From NCBI RefSeq assembly GCF_028551275.1, contig NZ_CP117025.1:496001-560000 (forward strand): a stretch of 64,000 nucleotides of DNA, read 5' to 3'. Shown here piece by piece: positions 18,447 to 26,285 of this stretch (position 1 is the stretch's first letter; every line of letters starts with the position of its first letter). Position numbers and translations under genes: made by a program. The notes under the pieces are model-generated. The model was not told the origin of the DNA and made no database searches. It saw only the letters and a list, made by a program, of their open reading frames with translations. This DNA is from Sphingomonas hankookensis (GTDB lineage: Bacteria > Pseudomonadota > Alphaproteobacteria > Sphingomonadales > Sphingomonadaceae).

Positions 18447-18914
18447 TTGTACGATTTCCATGATCTCGTGACATCTGAAACGGTGCTGGCGGACGTGTCC
18501 GCCGGCACCCGCAAGGCATTGTTCGCGCATATCGCCTCCGTCGCGCAGGACGCGGCGGGGGTCGATCCGAAACTGGTCGCCGACCGCATGGCCGACCGTG
18601 AGAAGCTGGGCACCACCGCGTTCGGCGGCGGCATCGCCATTCCCCATGCCCGGATCGACTGTCCCGACAGCGTCTTCGGCATCTTCGTGCGGCTGGATCG
18701 CCCGATCGATTTCGCCGCGGTCGACGAATTGCCGGTCGACCTGATCTTCGCGCTGTTCTCGCCGCTGGATGCGGGCAGCGACCATCTGAAGGCTTTGGCA
18801 CGGGTGTCGCGCGCGCTGCGCGACGCGGCGTTCCGGGCCAAGCTGCGCGGGGCCGGGTCGGCCGACGCGCTCTATGCGCTGCTATCGGGTGTCGAGGCGC
18901 GTGACGCAGCCTGA
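18447..18914 (+). CDS. ptsN: PTS IIA-like nitrogen regulatory protein PtsN
   Basis: EIIA-Ntr, the phosphate acceptor of the nitrogen-related phosphotransferase system, which controls regulators and transporters rather than importing sugar. The phosphorylated histidine is in GGGIAIPHARIDCPDS, about residue 67 of 155. I place the start at TTG 18447 (YDFHDLVTSETVL), one base after the hpf stop, because the family N-terminus has an F-x-D-L pattern and no ATG fits. The upstream ATG at 18402 lies inside hpf. The gap and weak ribosome binding site suggest coupling to hpf translation. Confidence 0.88.
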   Translation: MYDFHDLVTSETVLADVSAGTRKALFAHIASVAQDAAGVDPKLVADRMADREKLGTTAFGGGIAIPHARIDCPDSVFGIFVRLDRPIDFAAVDELPVDLIFALFSPLDAGSDHLKALARVSRALRDAAFRAKLRGAGSADALYALLSGVEARDAA

Positions 18915-19365
18915 TGTGCCCGCCGGGGAAGCGGCGCATTTCCGGGCATTGGAGGCGCTCTATGCTGCGGCGCCGATCAACCGGCTGTTCGATTCCCGGC
19001 TGGAGATCGTCTCCGCCGGGGTGGCGCGCATCCATTTCAGCATCGACGAACGCCATTTCCATGCCGCCGGCGCGGCGCATGGCACGACCTATTTCAAGAT
19101 GCTCGACGACGCCGCCTTCTACGCCGCCAACAGCCTCGTGACCGATCGCTTCCTGCTGACCACCGCCTTCAACCTGCTGCTCCAGCGGCCGCTCGGCCCT
19201 GGCCAGGTCATCGCCGAAGGGCGCTGGGTATCCGGCAAGCGTCGCGTGTTCATCGCCGATGCGCATCTGATCGATGCCGATGGCGAGGAAGCGGCACGCG
19301 GCACCGGAACCTTCATGAAAAGCCGGATTCCGCTCGCCACCCTGCCCGGCTACGCCCAGCCATGA
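18901..19365 (+). CDS. PaaI-type hotdog-fold thioesterase
   Basis: Probable acyl-CoA thioesterase of the hotdog fold. The 154-residue product has HFHAAGAAHGTTYFKMLDDAAFYAANSL, matching the HGG..T/D active-site helix region, and RPLGPGQVIAEGRW with the second strand. The GTG at 18901 overlaps the end of ptsN by 14 bases; another GTG five codons downstream is possible. Its stop overlaps the DUF1491 start (ATGA). Substrate not known. Confidence 0.82.
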   Translation: MTQPDVPAGEAAHFRALEALYAAAPINRLFDSRLEIVSAGVARIHFSIDERHFHAAGAAHGTTYFKMLDDAAFYAANSLVTDRFLLTTAFNLLLQRPLGPGQVIAEGRWVSGKRRVFIADAHLIDADGEEAARGTGTFMKSRIPLATLPGYAQP

Positions 19366-19697
19366 GCGACTGGCCGACGGCGCTGCGCGTCAACGCCTTC
19401 GCGCGCGCCGTCGAGGCAGCCGGCGGGACCGCCATGGTGCTGGCGCGGGGGGACCGCGAATCGGGCGTCGTGCTGCTGCTGGCGATGGATCGCGACGGCA
19501 CCGCTCGCCTGTTCGAGCGCGAACGCGATCTCGACGGTCGTGCCCGGATCGTGCAGCGCAAACCCGATCTTGTGGGTGAAGCCGCGCTGACCGACTATTG
19601 GCAGGGTCGCCGCCGCAACGATCCCGATTTGTGGGTGATCGAGGCGATCGTCGCACGCCCCGAACCGCTCGCCGCTGAAACCCTGTGGGCCGATTGA
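19362..19697 (+). CDS. DUF1491 family protein
   Basis: A 111-residue protein with the pattern of DUF1491: LRVNAFARAVEAAGGTAMVLARGDRESGVV, then RDGTARLFERERDLDG and a C-terminal DYWQGRRRNDPDLWVIEAI. The family is widespread in alphaproteobacteria and has no known function. It is translationally coupled to the thioesterase by a four-base overlap and ends the hpf-ptsN-thioesterase-DUF1491 unit. Confidence 0.82.
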   Translation: MSDWPTALRVNAFARAVEAAGGTAMVLARGDRESGVVLLLAMDRDGTARLFERERDLDGRARIVQRKPDLVGEAALTDYWQGRRRNDPDLWVIEAIVARPEPLAAETLWAD

Positions 19698-19809
19698 CGG
19701 CGCGACTCGTGCACCCCTAAGCGCTGTGCATCGGAGACAAAGCGCTGGGCCGACCGGGTTGGGTCGGTGGCGTAGTCGGGGGCAAACGCCAAAGTTGCAT
19801 GTGGCCATA

Positions 19810-19825
19810 GGTTCCACGTGGAACG
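19810..19825. promoter_or_regulatory. parS site 4 (intergenic)
   Basis: GGTTCCACGTGGAACG with the perfect palindrome GTTCCACGTGGAAC at 19811-19824, between DUF1491 and the cell-wall hydrolase gene, about 5.8 kb right of the putative oriC. Confidence 0.82.
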
Positions 19826-19863
19826 TGTGTTGGCGCAGGTCGACCGCAAGCTAGTGACGACGG

Positions 19864-20493
19864 ATGAAGCTGCGCTTCCCGATGGTGGTGCTTGCCGCCA
19901 TGACCCTGTTCGCCGGACTGCCCGCTGCCGTATCGGCAGAGGAAGCCTCGCCCGGTTCCGTCACTAACCTGTCCGTCCCGGCAAAGGTTCCCGTCCGCTT
20001 CGCCCCTGCCCAGGAAATCGTACAGGACATTGCGGCCAAGCCCGAGCCGGCCGACGATGCGGTCGACCCGACCGATGCCGACTATGCCACGCTGGCCGCC
20101 GCCGTCGCCGCACAGCCCGCCACGATCGACGACGAAGAACTCAACTGCGTCGCGATCGGCGTCTATTATGAATCGAAGGGCGAACCGTTGACCGGCCAGC
20201 TCGCCGTCGCCGACGTCATCCTCAACCGCACCAAATCGGGCCGCTTCCCCGCCTCGGCCTGCGGCGTGCTGACCCAGCGCAGCCAGTTCTCGTTCGTGAA
20301 GGGCGGTCGCCTGCCCGATGTCGACACCAGCCGCCCGGCGTGGAAGACCGCGGTCGCCATCGCCCGCATCGCCCGCAACGACCTGTGGAAAAGTCCGGCA
20401 GAAGGCGCGCTGTTCTTCCACGCACGCCGCGTCAGCCCGAACTGGGGCAAGACCCGCGTCGCCTCGCTCGGCAACCATATCTTCTACCGCTGA
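19864..20493 (+). CDS. SleB-like cell wall hydrolase
   Basis: Exported peptidoglycan hydrolase of the Hydrolase_2/SleB family, probably a lytic enzyme acting in the periplasm. The 209-residue protein has a signal peptide (MKLRFPMVVLAAMTLFAGLP...VSA). A linker rich in A, P and D follows, then the catalytic domain from about residue 90 with CVAIGVYYESKGEPLTGQ, including the family glutamate, and ends in FFHARRVSPNWG. A parS-like palindrome lies upstream of the start. Confidence 0.86.
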   Translation: MKLRFPMVVLAAMTLFAGLPAAVSAEEASPGSVTNLSVPAKVPVRFAPAQEIVQDIAAKPEPADDAVDPTDADYATLAAAVAAQPATIDDEELNCVAIGVYYESKGEPLTGQLAVADVILNRTKSGRFPASACGVLTQRSQFSFVKGGRLPDVDTSRPAWKTAVAIARIARNDLWKSPAEGALFFHARRVSPNWGKTRVASLGNHIFYR

Positions 20494-20511
20494 GCCGACC
20501 ACTCTTTCCTT

Positions 20512-20526
20512 GTTCGCATAATGTTC
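20512..20526 (+). promoter_or_regulatory. LexA SOS box upstream of mmcB
   Basis: GTTCGCATAATGTTC is an exact GTTC-N7-GTTC site, the alphaproteobacterial LexA operator, ending 14 bp before the mmcB ATG. A TATACT element (20528-20533) follows directly and could be the -10 element. mmcB is known to be LexA-controlled in Caulobacter, which supports the call. Confidence 0.78.
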
Positions 20527-20539
20527 CTATACTCCACCG

Positions 20540-21037
20540 ATGGCCAGTATCGCCCTCGGTGCCCGACCCCTCGCCCCTGATACCCATCCGCTGATCGCGG
20601 CGGAGGTCGCGCGCGGTGTCACGCGCATGTTGCTGGCGCATGATCTGACCGCGATGGCGGAGGTTCCGCTCGACGGCGGGCGGCGTGCCGACCTGATGGC
20701 GCTCGATGCGCGCGGGCAGATCGTCATCGTCGAGATCAAGGTATCGCGCGCCGACCTGCTCGGCGACGGCAAGTGGACTGATTATCTTAGGTCTTGCGAC
20801 CGCTATTTCTGGGCGGTGCCGGCCGGGTTCGACGTGACGCCGCTATCGGGCGAGGCGTTCCTGCCCGAACGTACCGGAATCATCGTCGCCGACCGCTATG
20901 AAGCGACGATCCTGCGCGAGGCGTCGACCACCCCCCTGCCCGCCCATGTCCGCAAGCGCTGCACCCTCGCCTTCGCCCGCCGCGCCGCCCGCCGCCTGAT
21001 CGGCGCGGTCGACCCCGAAGCGATCCAGGGCTTTTAG
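20540..21037 (+). CDS. mmcB: MmcB family DNA repair protein
   Basis: A 165-residue PD-(D/E)xK-like protein of the MmcB family, needed in Caulobacter for tolerance of mitomycin C cross-links. The nuclease-like core is GGRRADLMALDARGQIVIVEIKVSRADLLGD, with the D, then E-x-K. DYLRSCDRYFWAVP and RTGIIVADRYEATIL follow. An SOS box directly in front of the gene predicts induction by DNA damage. The gene is transcribed alone, and its 3' end faces a repeat and the convergent TIGR02186 gene. Confidence 0.88.
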   Translation: MASIALGARPLAPDTHPLIAAEVARGVTRMLLAHDLTAMAEVPLDGGRRADLMALDARGQIVIVEIKVSRADLLGDGKWTDYLRSCDRYFWAVPAGFDVTPLSGEAFLPERTGIIVADRYEATILREASTTPLPAHVRKRCTLAFARRAARRLIGAVDPEAIQGF

Positions 21038-21043
21038 CATGTT

Positions 21044-21100
21044 CCTCTCCCATCGGGAGAGGGAGGGAGGCGCGCAGCGCCGCAAGGGTGAGGGCGACCC
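21044..21100. repeat. Palindromic repeat (CTCTCCC...GGGAGAG type)
   Basis: CTCTCCCATCGGGAGAG is a perfect stem, followed by GCGCAGCGCCGCAAGGGTGA, a repeat type common in high-GC genomes. It separates the convergent mmcB and TIGR02186 genes. Related in the arm sequence to the repeat at 48981-49092. Confidence 0.6.
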
Positions 21101-21214
21101 GGGGGAGACGAAGCGCCGTCCGGCGTGACAAACTGCGCGCGAGTGTGAACTTAGTGAACTTTGGAACGCGTCAGGACAATATATCCACGGATTGCAACGA
21201 CTTAGCGACTTCGA

Positions 21215-21976
21215 TCAAAACCGCCGCCACAGCGCCCCGGCGGCCCAGCCGAACCCGACCGACAACAACACCGCCGCCAATCCGTACCACAACGACGCCT
21301 CGTTCGCGGCGATCGCCACGAAGCGTTCGAACCCCGACTTGCGAATCTCGATATCGCGCACCGCCGCCGCCAGCACGCGCCCGTCGCGGATCAGGAAGGT
21401 TTCGGCGGTGAACTTGCCCACCGGCACCCGTGCGGGAATGGTAATCGACGCGCGGTACAGCACGTCGTCGGTGATCTCGACCGCGTTCGGCGTCTCGCGG
21501 TACAGCCCGGCGCGTTCGCGCAACGCCACGAACCCCCTGGCGAACCGCGCCTGATCATCGGCCGACGTGCCGGCGGCAGGCGACAATTGCAGGCTGTCCA
21601 ACCCCAGCTCATAGATCGCGCGCGTCCGCTCATCGACCATCTGCTCGATCGGTCGGGCCGAAGCGATGGCGTAGAAGGACGGGGCCGAGCGATAGCGCAT
21701 CCGGTCGGCATTGACCCAGATGCCCGCCACCTTCTCCTTTTCGCGCACCACGATCGACTCGGGCGGCCCCTTCACCACCACGACGATGTCCGCCGGCCGG
21801 TCGCCCTGCGGCACCCGCCCGCCGGGATACAGGATCGCCCCGAACAGCAGCAGTTCGGCCCCGGTGAACGAATAGGCGATCTGCACGTCGCGGGTCGACA
21901 CATCGGGCACCAGCACCGGGGCCGCCGCGCCCATCGCCAGCGGTGCCAGCAGCGCAAGGGTCAGCGCGCGCCTCAT
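21215..21976 (-). CDS. TIGR02186 family membrane protein
   Basis: A 253-residue protein with an N-terminal signal peptide (MRRALTLALLAPLAMGAAA), a large periplasmic part starting VLVPDVSTRDVQIAYSFTGA, and one C-terminal membrane helix (GLAAVLLSVGFGWAAGALW). This is the TIGR02186 layout; the family has no known biochemical role. The ATG at 21976 overlaps the stop of the TSUP transporter gene by four bases. The longer frame upstream is the transporter read in the wrong frame. The pair occurs together in many alphaproteobacteria, which suggests a joint role in sulfur-compound or organic-anion export. Confidence 0.85.
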   Translation of the reverse strand: MRRALTLALLAPLAMGAAAPVLVPDVSTRDVQIAYSFTGAELLLFGAILYPGGRVPQGDRPADIVVVVKGPPESIVVREKEKVAGIWVNADRMRYRSAPSFYAIASARPIEQMVDERTRAIYELGLDSLQLSPAAGTSADDQARFARGFVALRERAGLYRETPNAVEITDDVLYRASITIPARVPVGKFTAETFLIRDGRVLAAAVRDIEIRKSGFERFVAIAANEASLWYGLAAVLLSVGFGWAAGALWRRF

Positions 21977-22887
21977 GCCGGCTGCACCGTATAGATATCG
22001 TCGGGCCGCCACCCCAGCCCCAGCGCCATGCGGAACGCCACCGCCAGCACGATGATCGCCAGCGCGAGGCGGAGATATTCGGGCTTCGCCTTCTGCGCGA
22101 ACCGCGCGCCGATCTGCGCGCCGGTCACCGATCCGACCAGCAGCAGCACCGCCAGCACGATATCGACCGCCTTGGTCGTCAGCGCATGGACCATCGTCGA
22201 TGCGGCGGTGACGAACAGGATCTGGAACAGCGACGTGCCGACCACCACCCGCGTCCCCATGCCCAGCAGGTACAGCATCGCCGGCACCAGGATGAACCCG
22301 CCGCCGACCCCCAGCAGCACGGTCAGCATGCCCGTGGCGAACCCCAGCAGCAGCGGCGCGAGCGGCGAGATGTACAGCCCCGAGGCATAGAATCGCCAGC
22401 GCAAGGGGAGAGCCGCGACCAGCGGATGGTGCCGCCGCCGCGCCGCCCGCGGCGGGATCGCCCCGCGCAGCACGCGCACCGCGCCGATCGCTTCCTTCAG
22501 CATCAGACCGCCGATCGACCCCAGCATTACCACGTACAGGATCGCGATGACGGTATCGATCTGCCCGCTGGCTTGTAGCAGGCGGAACACGCCCGCGCCT
22601 GCCACCGACCCCAGCACGCCGCCCGCGACCAGCACCCAACCCATGCGGAAATCGACCCCGCCGCGCCGCAGATGCGCGAACACGCCCGACACGCTGGCCC
22701 CTGTCACCTGGCTGGCGGCGGACGCGGCGGCGACGGTCGGCGGGATGCCGTAGAAGATCAGCAGCGGCGTGGTCAGGAACCCGCCGCCGACCCCGAACAT
22801 GCCCGACAGAAACCCGACCCCGCCGCCCAGCAGCACGATGACCAGCGCATTGACCGACAGGTTGGCGATGGGGAGGTACAGATCCAT
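21973..22887 (-). CDS. TSUP (TauE/SafE) family transporter
   Basis: Inner-membrane permease of the sulfite exporter TauE/SafE family. The 304-residue protein has about eight hydrophobic segments. Two repeats carry the family motif, seen as GGGVGFLSGMFGVGGGFLTT near the N-terminus and LLGFATGMLTVLLGVGGGFI in the second half. Translationally coupled to TIGR02186. The actual substrate (sulfite, sulfoacetate or another anion) cannot be read from sequence. Confidence 0.9.
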   Translation of the reverse strand: MDLYLPIANLSVNALVIVLLGGGVGFLSGMFGVGGGFLTTPLLIFYGIPPTVAAASAASQVTGASVSGVFAHLRRGGVDFRMGWVLVAGGVLGSVAGAGVFRLLQASGQIDTVIAILYVVMLGSIGGLMLKEAIGAVRVLRGAIPPRAARRRHHPLVAALPLRWRFYASGLYISPLAPLLLGFATGMLTVLLGVGGGFILVPAMLYLLGMGTRVVVGTSLFQILFVTAASTMVHALTTKAVDIVLAVLLLVGSVTGAQIGARFAQKAKPEYLRLALAIIVLAVAFRMALGLGWRPDDIYTVQPA

Positions 22888-22933
22888 GGGCCTCCCGGTT
22901 ACCGCGTTCGGAAGCGCCGTGCCACCCGGCGCG

Positions 22934-23956
22934 TCAAAAGTCGCTGCCGATCGTCAGCGCCGGCCCCGACCCCGGCGCCGCGTTACCCCCTACCCGCTGC
23001 CGCCAGGCGAGCGACACGCGTACCGCGCCCCGCCCGACCGGCAGCGACGCGACGGCGGACGGTCCGATATCGACCCGCGCCCCCTCCCGCTGCGCCCCGC
23101 CCCAGCTGCCGATCCCCAGCCGTAGCGCGCTGCGCCCGATCCTCGCCACCGGATGCAGCACCCGCGCCGCGCCATCGGCATAAGGTTCGATGCCGTCGCG
23201 CGCGACCGCGCCCGCCTGCCCATAGGCTTCCAGCGCCAGGTCGCCCGGCAACGCCCGGTCGATCCCGGCGATCACCCCCATGCCGGTCCCGCTGCGCCCG
23301 CTGTCGAGCGCCACGCGCCGTTCGACCACCAAGGCGACCGGCACCGGCAGCGGCCGCCATTCGATGCCCAGCGCCGCTTCGCGTCCCAGACCCGCCAGCG
23401 GGGTCGCCACCCGCGCCGCGACCGCCGCCTGCCCGTCCGGCGTCACCGGCAGGCGCAGCCGCATCCCGGCCTGCCCGCCGCCCAGCTGCACCGGACCGCC
23501 GCTTGCCGCGCCCGGCCGGGCAAGCGCCCACAGGCTGACCGTCATCGGTGGTCCGCCGGTAGGGGGCACCGGCGGCGACAGGATCGGCGCGGCACCACGA
23601 TCGACCGGCTCGGCCGAGGCGAACCCGACCAGCGCCAGAAGCGCCAGCCGTACCCGGTCCGGTACAGCAGCCGGCGCATTTGCCGTGCCAGCCATGGTCG
23701 GCACCGATCGCGTGCCGACTGCGACCCTGGCCGGCATCGCAATCCTCTGTTGGCGCATCTGTTGTGCGACGTGACGACCCGGCGGAGCGGCAGCGATCGG
23801 GGAGACAAGCCCCGCTCCCTGCCCGCCCGGCAGCACGATCCGTACCCATCGGTCCGGCGGCAACCCTTCGGGCCACAGCAGCGCCACCCGCATCCCGACC
23901 CAGCCGACCGTGACCAGCGCCAGGAACCGCAGCGGCCGCCCGCGTGCCCGGCTCAT
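22934..23956 (-). CDS. Probable outer-membrane beta-barrel protein, partner of the glycosyltransferase
   Basis: I do not recognise a firm family. The 340-residue protein starts MSRARGRPLRFLALVTVGWVG, a single N-terminal hydrophobic segment, then a Pro/Ala/Arg-rich linker to about residue 130. The remaining region alternates polar and hydrophobic residues in strand-like blocks (LWALARPG, AGMRLRLPVTPDGQ, ALEAYGQAGAVARDG). The last residue is F (LTIGSDF), as in outer-membrane barrels. The C-terminal half recalls the C-terminal domain of the phage N4 receptor NfrA. Its ATG overlaps the stop of the glycosyltransferase gene by four bases, so the two are made together. Confidence 0.6.
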   Translation of the reverse strand: MSRARGRPLRFLALVTVGWVGMRVALLWPEGLPPDRWVRIVLPGGQGAGLVSPIAAAPPGRHVAQQMRQQRIAMPARVAVGTRSVPTMAGTANAPAAVPDRVRLALLALVGFASAEPVDRGAAPILSPPVPPTGGPPMTVSLWALARPGAASGGPVQLGGGQAGMRLRLPVTPDGQAAVAARVATPLAGLGREAALGIEWRPLPVPVALVVERRVALDSGRSGTGMGVIAGIDRALPGDLALEAYGQAGAVARDGIEPYADGAARVLHPVARIGRSALRLGIGSWGGAQREGARVDIGPSAVASLPVGRGAVRVSLAWRQRVGGNAAPGSGPALTIGSDF

Positions 23957-25344
23957 CGATCCGGCAACCCGGCGATGTCGGGGAAATGATGCGCGGTCTT
24001 GTCCCAGCGCAGCGGCCGTCCGCGCAGCGTCGCGGCGTAGCGCACCACCGCCCGCCGCGCCGCGAGCAACGCGACCAGATTGCCGACCAGCATGCGCGGG
24101 ATCGACCGCCATGCCTCGCCCCGACCATAGGCGCGGCGCACCAGGGCCCAGCGCATCGCCGTCCGCCACACCAGCAGGCACAGGTTGATCGCCAGCACCA
24201 GTTGCAGCGCCGGATCGACCACCGGTGCCACGCTGCCGCGCACGGCGTGCAGCATGCCGCTCGCCCCCCAGGCGACCAGCGCGCAATAGGCCACCGCCAG
24301 CACAGGGATAGCCAGGATCGCCCGCCGGTCGCGCATCCGCATCCAATGGTCGTGCAGTCCCCCGCCCGCCTGCCACCCGATCCGGTCCCATCCGGCAAGG
24401 GCAATGCCGGTCATCCACCGCGCCTTCTGCCGGACGGCGGCGTCGAGCCGCGCGGGGAAATAGGCGCGCACCGCTACCGGCGGCCCGCCCGCATCTTCCA
24501 GCACCCGCACGAACATCCCGCGCCCGCCCAGTGCCCGGACGGTCAGCCCCAGTTCGTAATCCTCGGTCAGGCTGGTATCGTCGAACGGCAATCCGCCGCG
24601 CCGCTCGGCGATGCGCGCGAGCATGTCGGCCGAAATCGCGCAGCCGACCCCGGCCAGCGGCAGCTCCGCCCCCAATGCGCCCCGCACCGGCAGCTGCCGG
24701 CCATGCGCCTCGGCAAACTCGTCGATATAATGGCCCGATACCCAGCGTGATTCGCGATCGGCCAGCGGCAGGACCGGGACCTGCACCGTATCGGCCCTGC
24801 GCAACAGGTGATCGTACACCCGCAGCTCGCCGGGATGGACCACATCCTCGGCATCGTGCAGCACCATCGCGGTAAACGGCCGCCCCTCCGCCGCGCCGTC
24901 GGCCATGACGGCGCGCCACAAGGCGTTCAGGCAATCGGCCTTGGTCGTCGGGCCGGGATGCGGGGTCAGCGTCAGCCGTACCCGGTCGTCCTCGGTCGCG
25001 ACCGCGACGATCGCGGCAATGGTCGCCCGGTCGTTGGGATAGGCCCCGACATAGAGCCGCCAGTCGGGATGATCGAACCGCGCCAGCGTCGCACGCAGCA
25101 TCGCGCCGATCACCGCCGCTTCGTCCCATGCCGGCACCAGCACCGCGATCCGCCCGCTACATCCCGCCACCGGGAAATCGGCCAGGGTAGCCTCGGGCGT
25201 GCGCCGCCACCATCGGCGCAGCGCGCGGACCAGGAACGCGCCATCGACCGCCAGATCGTCCAGCCCGCCGATCAGGAACCCGACACCGGCAAACAACATG
25301 GTTTCGCGCGCAATCGCGTCGATCCACGCGATGACCGCGTCCAT
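23953..25344 (-). CDS. Membrane glycosyltransferase, NrfB/N4 adsorption protein B-like
   Basis: Family 2 glycosyltransferase fused to membrane helices, resembling phage N4 adsorption protein B (NfrB). The 463-residue protein has an N-terminal hydrophobic segment (ETMLFAGVGFLIGGLDDL). The GT-A domain includes IAVLVPAWDEAAVIGAML, the acidic VLHDAEDVVHPGEL and the acceptor motif TEDYELGL. RQKARWMTG (QxxRW-like) precedes the C-terminal helices. It lacks the extra C-terminal type II secretion-like domain of the long NfrB proteins. Coupled by a four-base overlap to an outer-membrane-like protein, suggesting synthesis and export of a surface glycan. The glycan is not known. Confidence 0.82.
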   Translation of the reverse strand: MDAVIAWIDAIARETMLFAGVGFLIGGLDDLAVDGAFLVRALRRWWRRTPEATLADFPVAGCSGRIAVLVPAWDEAAVIGAMLRATLARFDHPDWRLYVGAYPNDRATIAAIVAVATEDDRVRLTLTPHPGPTTKADCLNALWRAVMADGAAEGRPFTAMVLHDAEDVVHPGELRVYDHLLRRADTVQVPVLPLADRESRWVSGHYIDEFAEAHGRQLPVRGALGAELPLAGVGCAISADMLARIAERRGGLPFDDTSLTEDYELGLTVRALGGRGMFVRVLEDAGGPPVAVRAYFPARLDAAVRQKARWMTGIALAGWDRIGWQAGGGLHDHWMRMRDRRAILAIPVLAVAYCALVAWGASGMLHAVRGSVAPVVDPALQLVLAINLCLLVWRTAMRWALVRRAYGRGEAWRSIPRMLVGNLVALLAARRAVVRYAATLRGRPLRWDKTAHHFPDIAGLPDR

Positions 25345-25571
25345 CCCCGTTCCCCCGGAACCTGCCCCGGAACTTATCGTATAACGATGCGGTGCGGCGG
25401 AACAAGCAATTCGCCGCCACCCGCCGCACGTTCATCCTTAATATTTATCGATGACGATTGAACCGGCGGGGACTCGGGACGTTGGCGCAAACGGTCCTAA
25501 ATCCCCCTTCGGGACTGGTGCCCCGCGCACCGGCCGCGCCGAGCGTATCGACGGCGCGGCCGAACCGGGCC

Positions 25572-26081
25572 TTACCAATAGAAGTTGCGGATCACGTCGA
25601 CCACGCGTCCGCGCCGGTAATCGACCAGCACGACGTCGTTATAGTGCCGCACCCAGCGCTGGGCCCCCCGCGCGGGCGGCAGGCGATAGCGGCCCGGATC
25701 GGCGATCCAGTAACGCTGCGCATAATAGGGGCGACCGATCGCCAGCCCGGGGCGGAAGCTCTGATAGCGGAACGGCGCATTCCAGTTGCCGCGCGCATAG
25801 AGGTTGCGATGCCCCTGACGATAGGCGCGCCAGTCGTTCCGGCCCCATGCCCGTTCGCGCAGGTTCTGCCGATATTCCCACCGCGCCCGGTTCAGTTCGC
25901 GGCGTTCCTCGCGAATGTCGCGCGGGCTGCCATAGCGCAGCGCCTGGCGATATTCGCGCCGTTCCTCGCGAATATCCTGCCGGTCGCGGCGCAGTTCGTG
26001 GCGCGATTGCGCCATGGCGGGCGTGGCGACGGCGGGGAGGGCGACGGTGGCGGCCAGTGCCGCCAGGATGATCTTTCGCAT
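25572..26081 (-). CDS. RcnB family periplasmic protein
   Basis: A 169-residue exported protein: signal peptide MRKIILAALAATVALPAVATPAMA, then an arginine- and tyrosine-rich part (RRDRQDIREERREYRQAL). The C-terminal RcnB-like domain ends in DVVLVDYRRGRVVDVIRNFYW. RcnB of E. coli takes part in nickel/cobalt homeostasis, but in sphingomonads the family is expanded and its role is not settled. The start has a GGAG-type ribosome binding site (AAAGGAGCAATCCCG). It is a single gene with a repeat in its upstream gap. Confidence 0.85.
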   Translation of the reverse strand: MRKIILAALAATVALPAVATPAMAQSRHELRRDRQDIREERREYRQALRYGSPRDIREERRELNRARWEYRQNLRERAWGRNDWRAYRQGHRNLYARGNWNAPFRYQSFRPGLAIGRPYYAQRYWIADPGRYRLPPARGAQRWVRHYNDVVLVDYRRGRVVDVIRNFYW

Positions 26082-26197
26082 CGGGATTGCTCCTTTCCTC
26101 GTGATGAGGATGCAATGCCCGAGTCCCGCTGAACGCTCCGCGAATGCGATCGTCAGGGTTTTGAAAGGCTTGGCGGACGAGCTTCCGGAAGAAAGCC

Positions 26198-26233
26198 GTC
26201 ACCCCGGACCTGATCCGGGGTCCCGCTTCTTCC
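26198..26233. repeat. Interspersed repeat (CGTCACCCCGGA...TCCGGGGTCCCG)
   Basis: ACCCCGGACCTGATCCGGGGT is a stem-loop repeat followed by CCCGCTTCTTCC. The same element with one base changed in the loop, plus an opposed copy, is at 50751-50832. Confidence 0.75.
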
Positions 26234-26285
26234 TTCCGCCGCCTGCTACGTTTGGCCGACGGCCGCCGAAACCGCGCCGCAATCC

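Noticed and set aside
21151..21180. GGAAC-type EcfG stress promoter near 21151
   Set aside because: No matching CGTT at the right distance, and the site is between two convergent gene ends.
21215..22639. 474-codon open frame that looks like a fusion upstream of TIGR02186
   Set aside because: The extra part is the TSUP gene in another frame; the signal peptide at 21976 marks the real start.
22934..25129. 731-codon open frame on the minus strand
   Set aside because: Its first half is the glycosyltransferase gene read in the wrong frame (Gly/Arg/Ala-rich, no family pattern). Only the part from 23956 down is a likely gene.
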